From Siderastrea radians (Eukaryota; Cnidaria; Anthozoa; Scleractinia; Rhizangiidae), in contig CAXHKT010000183.1 of the NCBI GenBank assembly GCA_964017195.1, positions 1,025,901 to 1,089,900 of the forward strand: a stretch of DNA of 64,000 nucleotides, written 5' to 3'. The notes below the pieces were generated by a model. The model was not told where the DNA came from, ran no database searches, and was given only the letters and a program-made list of their open reading frames with translations. Positions 22,709 through 35,913 of this stretch are shown here, in pieces (within the stretch, counting starts at the first letter, position 1; each line of letters starts with the position of its first letter). A program made the translations under genes and the position numbers.

Positions 22709-23624
22709 CGCAAGGCTGTGCACTGGCCCAATAATAATGCAAATCCCTCGGGGCTATCAGAAAAAACAGTTTATTGTGTAGAAAGTCTGCGATTTTGTCG
22801 ATAAGGTGGAAAAAAAACCCATTTTGGGGCCTTCCCTCAGGCCCCAAAAAGCTCAAAAAGCTAACTGGCGCTCTCGGCTGCATGCACAAAGCTCCCAAAT
22901 GCATTCAATCCCTTTGGGACCATCCGAAAAAAATTCCTCTTGTGCAAAAGTACAAAGAAAGCGCGATATGTGCGATCCTTAGGGAAAAAACCCCATTTTG
23001 GGGCATTCCCAGAGGCTCAAAAAAATGTTCTTATCTGCGCAATCTGTCTACGCAAGGCTGCGCACTGGCCCAATAATAATGCAAATCCCTCGGGGCTATC
23101 AGAAAAAAACAGTTTATTGTGTAGAAAGTCTGCGATTTTGTCGATAAGGTGGAAAAAACCCCCATTTTGGGGCCTTCCCTCAGGCCCCAAAAAGCTCAAA
23201 AAGCTAACTGGCGCTCTCGGCTGCATGCACAAAGCTCCCAAATGCATTCAATCCCTTTGGGACCATCCGAAAAAAATTCCTTTTGTGCAAAAGTGCAAAG
23301 AAAGCGCGATATGTGCGATCCTTAGGGAAAAAACCCCATTTTGGGGCATTCCCAGAGGCTCAAAAAGGTGTTCTTATCTGCGCAATCTGTCTGCACAAGG
23401 CTGCGCACTGGCCCAATAATAATGCAAATCCCTCGGGGCTATCAGAAAAAACAGTTTATTGTGCAGAAAGTCTGCGATTTTGTCGATAAGGTGGAAAAAA
23501 CCCCCATTTTGGGGCCTTCCCTCAGGCCCCAAACAGCTCAAAAAGCTAACTGGCGCTCTCGGCTGCATGCACAAAGCTCCCAAATGCATTCAATCCCTTT
23601 GGGACCATCCGAAAAAAATTCCTT

Positions 23625-24480
23625 TTGTGCAAAAGTACAAAGAAAGCGCGATATCTGCGATCCTTAGAGAAAAAACCCCATTTTGGGGCATTCCCAGAGG
23701 CTCAAAAAGGTGTTCTTATCTGCGCAATCTGTCTGCGCAAGGCTGCGCACTGGCCCAATAATAATGCAAATCCCTCGGGGCTATCAGAAAAAACAGTTTA
23801 TTGTGTAGAAAGTCTGCGATTTTGTCGATTAGGGGGAAAAAAACCCCATTTTGGGGCCTTCCCTCAGGCCCCAAAAAGCTCAAAAAGCTAACTGGCGCTC
23901 TCGGCTGCATGCACAAAGCTCCCAAATGCATTCAATCCCTTTGGGACCATCCGAAAAAAATTCCTTTTGTGCAAAAGTACAAAGAAAGCGCGATATGTGC
24001 GATCCTTAGAGAAGAAACCCCATTTTGGGGCATTCCCAGAGGCTCAAAAAGGTGTTCTTATCTGCGCAATCTGTCTGCGCAAGGCTGCGCACTGGCCCAA
24101 TAATAATGCAAATCCCTCGGGGCTATCAGAAAAAACAGTTTATTGTGTAGAAAGTCTGCGATTTTGTCGATTAGGGGGAAAAAAACCCCATTTTGGGGCC
24201 TTCCCTCAGGCCCCAAAAAGCTCAAAAAGCTAACTGGCGCTCTCGGCTGCATGCACAAAGCTCCCAAATGCATTCAATCCCTTTGGGACCATCCGAAAAA
24301 AATTCCTTTTGTGCAAAAGTACAAAGAAAGCGCGATATGTGCGATCCTTAGAGAAGAAACCCCATTTTGGGGCATTCCCAGAGGCTCAAAAAGGTGTTCT
24401 TATCTGCGCAATCTGTCTGTGCAAGGCTGGACACTGGCCCAATAATAATGCAAATTCCTCGGGGCTATCAGAAAAAACAG
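23625..24480. repeat. Near-identical neighbouring family A monomers
   Basis: GATTAGGGGGAAAA (23,827 and 24,169) and CTTAGAGAAGAAACC (24,006 and 24,348) recur one monomer apart and nowhere else noticed, which indicates a recent single-unit duplication. Confidence 0.8.
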
Positions 24481-25859
24481 TTTATTGTGTAGAAAGTCTG
24501 CGATTTTGTCGATAAGGTGGAAAAAACCCCCATTTTGGGGCCTTCCCTCAGGCCCCAAAAAGCTCAAAAAGCTAACTGGCGCTCTCGGCTGCATGCACAA
24601 AGCTCCCAAATGCATTCAATCCCTTTGGGACCATCCGAAACAAATTCCTTTTGTGCAAAAGTACAAAGAAAACGCGATATGTGCGATCCTTAGGGAAAAA
24701 ACCCCATTTTGGGGCATTCCCAGAGGCTCAAAAAGGTGTTCTTATCTGCGCAATCTGTCTGCGCAAGGCTGCGCACTGGCCCAATAATGATGCAAATCAT
24801 TCGGGGCTATCAGAAAAAACAGTTTATTGTGTAGAAAGTCTGCGATTTTGTCGATAAGGTGGAAAAAAACCCCATTTTGGGGCCTCCCCTCAGGCCCCAA
24901 AAAGCTCAAAAAGCTAACTGGCGCTCTCGGCTGCATGCACAAAGCTCCCAAATGCATTCAATCCCTTTGGGACCATCCCAAACAAATTCCTTTTGTGCAA
25001 AAGTACAAAGAAAGCGTGATATGTGCGATCCTTAGGGAAAAAAACCCATTTTGGGGCAATCCCAGAAGCTCTAAAAGGTGTTCTTATCTGCGCAATCTGT
25101 CTGCGCAAGGCTGCGCACTGGCCCAATAATAATGCAAATCCCTCGGGGCTATCAGAAAAAACAGTTTATTGTGTAGAAAGTCTGCGATTTTGTCGATAAG
25201 GTGGAAAAAACCCCCATTTTGGGGCCTTCCCTCAGGCCCCAAACAGCTCAAAAAACTAACTGGCGCTCTGGGCTGCATGCACAAAGCTCCCAAATGCATT
25301 CAATCCATTTGGGACCATCCGAAAAAAATTCCTTTTGTGCAAAAGTACAAAGAAAGCGCGATATGTGCGATCCTTAGGGAAAAAACCCCATTTTGGGGCA
25401 TTCCCAGAGGCTCAAAAAGGTGTTCTTATCTGCGCAATCTGTCTGCGCAAGGCTGCGCACTGGCCCAATAATAATGCAAATCCCTCGGGGCTATCAGATA
25501 AAACAGTTCATTGTGTAGAAAGTCTGCGATTTTGTCGATAAGGTGGAAAAAACCCCCATTTTGGGGCCTTCCCTCAGGCCCCAAAAAGCTCAAAAAGCTA
25601 ACTGGCGCTCTCGGCTGCATGCACAAAGCTCCCAAATGCATTCAATCCCTTTGGGACCATCCGAAACAAATTCCTTTTGTGCAAAAGTACAAAGAAAGCG
25701 CGATATGTGCGATCCTTAGAGAAAAAACCCCATTTTGGGGCATTCCCAGAGGCTCAAAAAGGTGTTCTTATCTGCGCAATCTGTCTGCACAAGGCTGCGC
25801 ACTGGCCCAATAATAATGCAAATCCCTCGGGGCTATCAGAAAAAACAGTTTATTGTGTA

Positions 25860-27220
25860 GAAAGTCTGCGATTTTGTCGATAAGGTGGAAAAAACCCCCA
25901 TTTTGGGGCCTTCCCTCAGGCCCCAAAAAGCTCAAAAAGCTAACTGGCGCTCTCGGCTGCATGCACAAAGCTCCCAAATGCATTCAATCCTTTTGGGACC
26001 ATCCGAAAAAATTCCTTTTGTACAAAAGTACAAAGAAAGCGCGATATGTGCGATCCTTAGGGAAAAAACCCCATTTTGGGGCATTCCCAGAGGCTCAAAA
26101 AGGTGTTCTTATCTGCGCAATCTGTCTGCGCAAGGCTGCGCACTGGCCCAATAATAATGCAAATCCCTCGGGGCTATCAGAAAAAAACAGTTTATTGTGT
26201 AGAAAGTCTGCGATTTTGTCGATAAGGTGGAAAAAACCCCCATTTTGGGACCTTCCCTCAGGCCCCAAAAAGCTCAAAAAGCTAACTGGCGCTCTCGGCT
26301 GCATGCACAAAGCTCCCAAATGCATTCAATCCCTTTGGGACCATCCGAAAAAAATTCCTTTTGTGCAAAAGTACAAAGAAAGCGCGATATGTGCGATCCT
26401 TAGAGAAAAAACCCAATTTTGGGGCATTCCCAGAGGCTCAAAAAGGTGTTCTTATCTGCGCAATCTGTCTGCACAAGGCTGCGCACTGGCCCAATAATAA
26501 TGCAAATCCCTCGGGGCTATCAGAAAAAACAGTTTATTGTGTAGAAAGTCTGCGATTTTGTCGATAAGGTGGAAAAAACCCCCATTTTGGGGCCTTCCCT
26601 CAGGCCCCAAAAAGCTCAAAAAGCTAACTGGCGCTCTCGGCTGCATGCACAAAGCTCCCAAATGCATTCAATCCTTTTGGGACCATCCGAAAAAATTCCT
26701 TTTGTACAAAAGTACAAAGAAAGCGCGATATGTGCGATCCTTAGGGAAAAAACCCCATTTTGGGGCATTCCCAGAGGCTCAAAAAGGTGTTCTTATCTGC
26801 GCAATCTGTCTGCGCAAGGCTGCGCACTGGCCCAATAATAATGCAAATCCCTCGGGGCTATCAGAAAAAAACAGTTTATTGTGTAGAAAGTCTGCGATTT
26901 TGTCGATAAGGTGGAAAAAACCCCCATTTTGGGACCTTCCCTCAGGCCCCAAAAAGCTCAAAAAGCTAACTGGCGCTCTCGGCTGCATGCACAAAGCTCC
27001 CAAATGCATTCAATCCCTTTGGGACCATCCGAAAAAAATTCCTTTTGTGCAAAAGTACAAAGAAAGCGCGATATGTGCGATCCTTAGGGAAAAAACCCCA
27101 TTTTGGGGCATTCCCAGAGGCTCAAAAAGGTGTGCTTATCTGCGCAATCTGTCTGCGCAAGGCTGCGCACTGGCCCAATAATAATGCAAATCCCTCGGGG
27201 CTATCAGAAAAAACAGTTTA
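25860..27220. repeat. Dimeric HOR (684 bp) of family A
   Basis: AATCCTTTTGGGACC followed by TTTTGTACAAAAG occurs near 25,988 and 26,672. TTTTGGGACCTTCCC lies near 26,245 and 26,929, and the 7-A run in CAGAAAAAAACAG recurs with the same spacing. The TTTTGTACAAAA variant creates a 12-bp perfect palindrome absent from the consensus. Confidence 0.83.
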
Positions 27221-27679
27221 TTGTGTAGAAAGTCTGCGATTTTGTCGATAAGGTGGAAAAAACCCCCATTTTGGGGCCTTCCCTCAGGCCCCAAAAAGCT
27301 CAAAAAGCTAACTGGCGCTCTCGGCTGCATGCACAAAGCTAGTAAATGCATTCAATCCCTTTGGGACCATCCGAAACAAATTCCTTTTGTGCAAAAGTAC
27401 AAAGAAAGCGCGATATGTGCGATCCTTAGGGAAAAAACCCCATTTTGGGGCATTCCCAGAGGCTCAAAAAGGTGTTCTTATCTGCGCAATCTGTCTGCGC
27501 AAGGCTGCGCACTGGCCCAATAATAATGCAAATCCCTCGGGGCTATCAGAAAAAACAGTTTATTGTGTAGAAAGTCTGCGATTTTGTCGATAAGGTGGAA
27601 AAAACCCCCATTTTGGGGCCTTCCCTCAGGCCCCAAAAAGCTCAAAAAGCTAACTGGCGCTCTCGGCTGCATGCACAAG

Positions 27680-28450
27680 GCTCCCAAATGCATTCAATCC
27701 CTTTGGGACCATCCGAAAAAAATTCCTCTTGTGCAAAAGTAGAAAAAAAGCGCGATATGTGCGATCCTTAGGGAAAAAACCCCATTTTGGGGCATTCCCA
27801 GAGGCTCAAAAAGGTGTTCTTATCTGCGCAATCTGTCTGCGCAAGGCTGTGCACTGGCCCAATAATAATGCAAATCCCTCGGGGCTATCAGAAAAAAACA
27901 GTTTGTTGTGTAGAAAGTCTGCGATTTTGTCGATAAGGTGGAAAAAACCCCCATTTTGAGGCCTTCCGTCAGGCCCCAAAAAGCTCAAAAAGCTAACTGG
28001 CGCTCTCGGCTGCATGCACAAAGCTCCCAAATGCATTCAATCCCTTTGGGACCATCCGAAAAAAATTCCTTTTGTGCAAAAGTACAAAGAAAGCGCGATA
28101 TGTGCGATCCTTAGGGAAAAAACCCCATTTTGGGGCATTCCCAGAGGCTCAAAAAGGTGTTCTTATCTGCGCAATCTGTCTGCGCAAGGCTGCGCACTGG
28201 CCCAATAATAATGCAAATCCCTCGGGGCTATCAGAAAAAACAGTTTATTGTGTAGAAAGTCTGCGATTTTGTCGATAAGGTGGAAAAAACCCCCATTTTG
28301 GGGCCTTCCCTCAGGCCCCAAAAAGCTCAAAAAGCTAACTGGCGCTCTCGGCTGCATGCACAAGGCTCCCAAATGCATTCAATCCCTTTGGGACCATCCG
28401 AAAAAAATTCCTCTTGTGCAAAAGTAGAAAAAAAGCGCGATATGTGCGAT
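27680..28450. repeat. Dimeric repeat (685 bp) of family A
   Basis: CACAAGGCTCCC, ATTCCTCTTGTGC and AAAAGTAGAAAAAAAGCG occur together near 27,675-27,750 and 28,360-28,435. The T-to-C change and the GTAGAAAAAAAG stretch are private to this pair. Confidence 0.82.
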
Positions 28451-31400
28451 CCTTAGGGAAAAAACCCCATTTTGGGGCATTCCCAGAGGCTCAAAAAGGT
28501 GTTCTTATCTGCGCAATCTGTCTGCGCAAGGCTGCGCACTGGCCCAATAATAATGCAAATCCCTCGGGGCTATCAGAAAAAACAGTTTATTGTGTAGAAA
28601 GTCTGCGATTTTGTCGATAAGGTGGAAAAGGCCCCCATTATGGGGCCTTCCCTCAGGCCCCAAAAAGCTCAAAAAGCTAACTGGCGCTCTCGGCTGCATG
28701 CACAATGCTCCCAAATGCATTCAATCCCTTTAAGACCATCCGAAAAAAATTCCTTTTGTACAAAAGTACAAAGAAAGCGCGATATGTGCGATCCTTAGGG
28801 AAAAAACCCCATTTTGGGGCATTCCCAGAGGCTCAAAAAGGTGTTCTTATCTGCGCAATCTGTCTGCGCAAGGCTGCGCACTGGCCCAATAATAATGCAA
28901 ATCCCCTAGGGCTATCAGAAAAAAACAGTTTATTGTGTAGAAAGTCTGCGATTTTGTCGATAAGGTGGAAAAAACCCCCATTTTGGGACCTTCCCTCAGG
29001 CCCCAAAAAGCTCAAAAAGCTAACTGGCGCTCTCGGCTGCATGCACAAAGCTCCCAAATGCATTCAATCCCTTTGGGACCATCCGAAAAAAATTCCTTTT
29101 GTGCAAAAGTACAAAGAAAGCGCGATATGTGCGATCCTTAGGGAAAAAACCCCATTTTGGGGCATTCCCAGAGGCTCAAAAAGGTGTTCTTATCTGCGCA
29201 ATCTGTCTGCGCAAGGCTGCGCACTGGCCCAATAATAATGCAACTCCCCTAGGGCTATCAGAAAAAAACAGTTTATTGTGTAGAAAGTCTGCGATTTTGT
29301 CGATAAGGTGGAAAAAACCCCCATTTTGGGACCTTCCCTCAGGCCCCAAAAAGCTCAAAAAGCTAACTGGCGCTCTCGGCTGCATGCACAAAGCTCCCAA
29401 ATGCATTCAATCCCTTTGGGACCATCCGAAAAAAATTCCTTTTGTGCAAAAGTACAAAGAAAGCGCGATATGTGCGATCCTTAGGGAAAAAAACCCCATT
29501 TTGGGGCATTCCCAGAGGCTCAAAAAGGTGTTCTTATCTGCGCAATCTGTCTTCGCAAGGCTGCGCACTGGCCCAATAATAATGCAAATCCCTCGGGGCT
29601 ATCAGAAAAAACAGTTTATTGTGTAGAAAGTCTGCGATTGTGTCGATAAGGTGGAAAAAACCCCCATTTTGGGGCCTTCCCTCAGGCCCCAAAAAGCTCA
29701 AAAAGCTAACTGGCGCTCTCGGCTGCATGCACAAAGCTCCCAAATGCATTCAATCCCTTTGGGACCATCCGAAAAAAATTCCTTTTGTGCAAAAGAACAA
29801 AGAAAGCGCGATATGTGCGATCCTTAGGGAAAAAAACCCCATTTTGGGGCATTCCCAGAGGCTCAGAAAGGTTTTCTTATCTGCGCAATCTGTCTGCGCA
29901 AGGCTGCGCACTGGCCCAATAATAATGCAAATCCCTCGGGGCTATCAGAAAAAACAGTTTATTGTGTAGAAAGTCTGCGATTGTGTCGATAAGGTGGAAA
30001 AAACCCCCATTTTGGGGCCTTCCCTCAGGCCCCAAAAAGCTCAAAAAGCTAACTGGCGCTCTCGGCTGCATGCACAAAGCTCCCAAATGCATTCAATCCC
30101 TTTGGGACCATCCGAAAAAAATTCCTTTTGTGCAAAAGAACAAAGAAAGCGCGATATGTGCGATCCTTAGGGAAAAAACCCCATTTTGGGGCATTCCCAG
30201 AGGCTCAAAAAGGTGTTCTTATCTGCGCAATCTGTCTGCGCAAGGCTGCGCACTGGCCCAATAATAATGCAAATCCCTCGGGGCTATCAGAAAAAACAGT
30301 TTATTGTGTAGAAAGTCTGCGATTTTGTCGATAAGGTGGAAAAAACCCCCATTTTGGGGCGTTCCCTCAGTCCATAAAAAGCTCAAAAAGCTAACTGGCG
30401 CTCTCGGCTGCATGCACAAAGCTCCCAAATGCATTCAATCCCTTTGGGACCATCCGAAAAAAATTCCTTTTGTGCAAAAGTACAAGGAAAGCGCGATATG
30501 TGCGATCCTTAGGGAAAAAACCCCATTTTGGGGCATTCCCAGAGGCTCAAAAAGGTGTTCTTATCTGCGCAATCTGTCTGCGCAAGGCTGCGCACTGGCC
30601 CAATAATAATGCAAATCCCTCGGGGCTATCAGAAAAAACAGTTTATTGTGTAGAAAGTCTCCGATTGTGTCGATAAGGTGGAAAAAACCCCCATTTTGGG
30701 GCCTTCCCTCAGGCCCCAAAAATCTCAAAAAGCTAACTGGCGCTCTCGGCTGCATGCACAAAGCTCCCAAATGCATTCAAACCCTTTGGGACCATCCGAA
30801 AAAAATTCCTTTTGTGCAAAAGTACAAAGAAAGCGCGATATGTGCGATCCTTAGGGAAAAAACCCCATTTTGGGGCATTCCCAGAGGCTCAAAAAGGTGT
30901 TCTTATCTGCGCAATCGGTCTGCGCAAGGCTGCGCACTGGCCCAATAATAATGCAAATCCCTCGGGGCTATTACAAAAAACAGTTTATTGTGTAGAAAGT
31001 CTGCGATTTTGTCGATCAGGTGGAAAAAACCCCCATTTTGGGGCCTTCCCTCAGGCCCCAAAAAGCTCAAAAAGCTAACTGGCGCTCTCGGCTGCATGCA
31101 CAAAGCTCCCAAATGCATTCAATCCCTTTGGCACCATCCGAAAAAAATTCCATTTGTGCAAAAGTACAAAGAAAGCGCGATATGTGCGATCCTTAGGGAA
31201 AAAACCCCATTTTGGGGCATTCTCAGAGGCTCAAAAAGGTGTTCTTATCTGCGCAATCTGTCTGCGCAGGGCTGCGCACTGGCCCAATCATAATGCAAAT
31301 CCCTCGGGGCTATCAGAAAAAACAGTTTATTGTGTAGAAAGTCTGCGATTTTGTCGATAAGGTGGAAAAAACCCCCATTTTGGGGCCTTCCCTCAGGCCC

Positions 31401-32521
31401 CAAAAAGCTCAAAAAGCTAACTGGCCCTCTCGGCTGCATGCACAAAGCTCCCAAATGCATTCAATCCCTTTGGGACCATCCGAAAAAAATTCCTTTTGTG
31501 CAAAAGTACAAAGAAAGCGCGATATGTGCGATCCTTAGGGAAAAAACCCCATTTGGGGGCATTCCCAGAGGCTCAAAAAGGTGTTCTTCTCTGCGCAATC
31601 TGTCTGCGCAAAGCTGCGCACTGGCCCAATAATAATGCAAATCCCTCGGGACTATCAGAAAAAAGAGTTTATTGTGTAGAAAGTCTGCGATTTTGTCGAT
31701 AAGGTGGAAAAAACCCCATTTTGGGGCCTTCCCTCAGGCCCCAAAAAGCTAAAAAAGCTAACTGGCGCTCTCGGCTGCATGCACAAAGCTCCCAAATGCA
31801 TTCAAACCCTTTGGGACCATCCGAAAAAGATTCCTTTTGTGCAAAAGTACAAAGAAAGCGCGATATGTGCGATCCTTAGGGAAAAAAAACCCATTTTGAG
31901 GCATTCCCAGAGGCTCAAAAAGGTGTTCTTATCTGCGCAATCTGTCTGCGCAAGGCTGCGCACTGGCCCAATAATAATGCAAATCCCTCGGGGCTATCAG
32001 AAAAAACAGTTTATTGTGTAGAAAGTCTGCGATTTTGTCGATAAGGTGGAAAAAACCCCCATTTTGGGGCCTTCCCTCAGGCCCCAAAAAGCTCAAAAAG
32101 CTAACTGGCGCTCTCGGCTGCATGCACAAAGCTCCCAAATGCATTCAAACCCTTTGGGACCATCCGAAAAAAATTTTTTGTGTGCAAAAGTACAAAGAAA
32201 GCGCGATATGTGCGATCCTTAGGGCAAAAACCCCATTTTGGGGCATTCCCAGAGGCTCAAAAAGGTGTTCTTATCTGCGCAATCTGTCTGCGCAAGGCTG
32301 CGCACTGGCCCAATAATAATGCAAATCCCTCGGGGCTATCAGAAAAAACAGTTTATTGTGTAGAAAGTCTGCGATTTTGTCGATAAGGTGGAAAAAAAAC
32401 CCATTTTGGGGCCTTCCCTCAGGCCCCAAAAAGCTCAAAAAGCTAACTGGCGCTCTCGGCTGCATGCACAAAGCTCCCGAATGCATTCAATCCCTTTGGG
32501 ACCATCCGAAAAAGATTCCTT

Positions 32522-32854
32522 TTGTGCAAAAGTACAAAGAAAGCGCGATATGTGCGATCCTTAGGGAAAAAACCCCATTTTGGGGCATTCCCAGAGGCTC
32601 AAAAAGGTGTTCTTATCTGCGCAATCTGTCTGCGCAAGGCTGCGCACTGGCCCAATAATAATGCAAATCCCTCGGGGCTATCAGAAAAAACAGTTTATTG
32701 TGTAGAAAGTCTGCGATTTTGTCGATAAGGTGGAATAAACCCCCATTTTGGGGCCTTCCCTCAGGCCCCAAAAAGCTAACTGGCGCTCTCGGCTGCATGC
32801 ACAAAGATCCCAAATGCATTCAATCCCTTTGGGACCATCCGAAAAAAATTCCTT
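32522..32854. repeat. Single 333-bp family A variant
   Basis: It has the 9-bp loss with AACTGGCG and an AAAGATCCC variant. The same combination recurs at 33,538-33,870 and 35,581-35,913, so these three are one sublineage embedded in a 3-4-monomer HOR. Confidence 0.88.
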
Positions 32855-33537
32855 TTGTGCAAAAGTACAAAGAAAGCGCGATATGTGCGATCCTTAGGGA
32901 AAAAACCCCATTTTGGGGCATTCCCAGAGGCTCAAAAAGGTGTTCTTATCTGCGCAATCTGTCTGCGCAAGGCTGCGCACTGGCCCAATAATAATGCAAA
33001 TCCCTCGGGGCTATCAGAAAAAACAGTTTATTGTGTAGAAAGTCTGCGATTTTGTCGATAAGGTGGAAAAAACCCCCATTTTGGGGCCTTCCCTCAGGCC
33101 CCAAAAAGCTCAAAAAGCTAACTGGCCCTCTCGGCTGCATGCACAAAGCTCCCAAATGCATTCAATCCCTTTGGGACCATCCGAAAAAAATTCCTTTTGT
33201 GCAAAAGTACAAAGAAAGCGCGATATGTGCGATCCTTAGGGAAAAAACCCCATTTTGGGGCATTCCCAGAGGCTCAAAAAGGTGTTCTTATCTGCGCAAT
33301 CTGTCTGCGCAAGGCTGCGCACTGGCCCAATAATAATGCAAATCCCTCGGGGCTATCAGAAAAAACAGTTTATTGTGTAGAAAGTCTGCGATTTTGTCGA
33401 TAAGGTGGAAAAAACCCCATTTTGGGGCCTTCCCTCAGGCCCCAAAAAGCTCAAAAAGCTGACTGGCGCTCTCGGCTGCATGCACAAAGCTCCCAAATGC
33501 ATTCAATCCCTTTGGGACCATCCGAAAAAGATTCCTT

Positions 33538-33870
33538 TTGTGCAAAAGTACAAAGAAAGCGCGATATGTGCGATCCTTAGGGAAAAAACCCCATTTTGGG
33601 GCATTCCCAGAGGCTCAAAAAGGTGTTCTTATCTGCGCAATCTGTCTGCGCAAGGCTGCGCACTGGCCCAATAATAATGCAAATCCCTCGGGGCTATCAG
33701 AAAAAACAGTTTATTGTGTAGAAAGTCTGCGATTTTGTCGATAAGGTGGAAAAAACCCCCATTTTGGGGCCTTCCCTCAGGCCCCAAAAAGCTAACTGGC
33801 GCTCTCGGCTGCATGCACAAAGATCCCAAATGCATTCAATCCCTCTGGGACCATCCGAAAAAAATTCCTT
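33538..33870. repeat. Single 333-bp family A variant
   Basis: Same 9-bp loss and AAAGATCCC as at 32,522, offset about 1,016 bp (three monomers). It reads CCCTCTGGGACC near 33,842, where most family A copies have CCCTTTGGGACC. CCCTCTGGG is the form normal in family B long units. Confidence 0.88.
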
Positions 33871-35580
33871 TTGTGCAAAAGTACAAAGAAAGCGCGATAT
33901 GTGCGATCCTTAGGGAAAAAACCCCATTTTGGGGCATTCCCAGAGGCTCAAAAAAGTGTTCTTATCTGCGCAATCTGTCTGCGCAAGGCTGCGCACTGGC
34001 CCAATAATAATGCAAATCCCTCGGGGCTATCAGAAAAAACAGTTTATTGTGTAGAAAGTCTGCGATTTTGTCGATAAGGTGGAAAAAACCCCCATTTTGG
34101 GGCCTTCCCTCAGGCCCCAAAAAGCTCAAAAAGCTAACTGGCCCTCTCGGCTGCATGCACAAAGCTCCCAAATGCATTCAATCCCTTTGGGACCATCCGA
34201 AAAAAATTCCTTTTGTGCAAAAGTACAAAGAAAGCGCGATATGTGCGATCCTTAGGGAAAAAACCCGATTTGGGGGCATTCCCAGAGGCTCAAAAAGGTG
34301 TTCTTCTCTGCGCAATCTGTCTGCGCAAGGCTGCGCACTGGCCCAATAATAATGCAAATCCCTCGGGACTATCAGAAAAAACAGTTTATTGTGTAGAAAG
34401 TCTGCGATTTTGTCGATAAGGTGGAAAAAACCCCATTTTGGGGCCTTCCCTCAGGCCCCAAAAAGCTAAAAAAGCTAACTGGCGCTCTCGGCTGCATGCA
34501 CAAAGCTCCCAAATGCATTCAATGCCTTTGGGACCATCCGAAAAAGAATCCTTTTGTGCAAAAGTACAAAGAAAGCGCGATATGTGCGATCCTTAGGGAA
34601 AAAAACCCCATTTTGAGGCATTCCCAGAGGCTCAAAAAGGTGTTCTTATCTGCGCAATCTGTCTGCGCAAGGCTGCGCACTGGCCTAATAATAATGCAAA
34701 TCCCTCGGGGCTATCAGAAAAAACAGTTTATTGTGTAGAAAGTCTGCGATTTTGTCGATAAGGTGGAAAAAACCCCCATTTTGGGGCCTTCCCTTAGGCC
34801 CCAAAAAGCTCAAAAAGCTAACTGGCCCTCTCGGCTGCATGCACAAAGCTCCCAAATGCATTCAATCCCTTTGGGACCATCCGAAAAAAATTCCTTTTGT
34901 GCAGAAGTACAAAGAAAGCGCGATATGTGCGATCCTTAGGGAAAAAACCCCATTTTGGGGCATTCCCAGAGGCTCAAAAAGGTGTTCTTATCTGCGCAAT
35001 CTGTCTGCGCAAGGCTGCGCACTGGCCCAATAATAATGCAAATCCCTCGGGGCTATCAGAAAAAACAGTTTATTGTGTAGAAAGTCTGCGATTTTGTCGA
35101 TAAGGTGGAAAAAAAAACCCATTTTGGGGCCTTCCCTCAGGCCCCAAAAAGCTCAAAAAGCTAACTGGCAATCTCGGCTGCATGCACAAAGCTCCCAAAT
35201 GCATTCAATCCCGTTGGGACCATCCGAAAAAAATTCCTTTTGTGCAAAAGTACAAAGAAAGGGCGATATGTGCGATCCTTAGGGAAAAAACCCCATTTGG
35301 GGGCATTCCCAGAGGCTCAAAAAGGTGTTCTTCTCTGCGCAATCTGTCTGCGCAAGGCTGCGCACTGGCCCAATAATAATGCAAATCCCTCGGGGCTATC
35401 AGAAAAAACAGTTTATTGTGTAGAAAGTCTGCGATTTTGTCGATAAGGTGGAAAAAACCCCATTTTGGGGCCTTCCGTCAGGCCCCAAAAAGCTCAAAAA
35501 GCTAACTGGCGCTCTCGGCTGCATGCACAAAGCTCCCAAATGCATTCAATCCCTTTGGGACCATCCGAAAAAGATTCCTT

Positions 35581-35913
35581 TTGTGCAAAAGTACAAAGAA
35601 AGCGCGATATGTGCGATCCTTAGGGAAAAAAACCCATTTTGGGGCATTCCCAGAGGCTCAAAAAGGTGTTCTTATCTGCGCAATCTGTCTGCGCAAGGCT
35701 GCGCACTGGCCCAATAATAATGCAAATCCCTCGGGGCTATCAGAAAAAACAGTTTATTGTGTAGAAAGTCTGCGATTTTGTCGATAAGGTGGAAAAAACC
35801 CCCATTTTGGGGCCTTCCCTCAGGCCCCAAAAAGCTAACTGGCGCTCTCGGCTGCATGCACAAAGATCCCAAATGCATTCAATCCCTTTGGGACCATCCG
35901 AAAAAAATTCCTT
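35581..35913. repeat. Single 333-bp family A variant
   Basis: Third member of the AAAGATCCC short sublineage, 2,043 bp after the second (six monomers). Confidence 0.88.
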
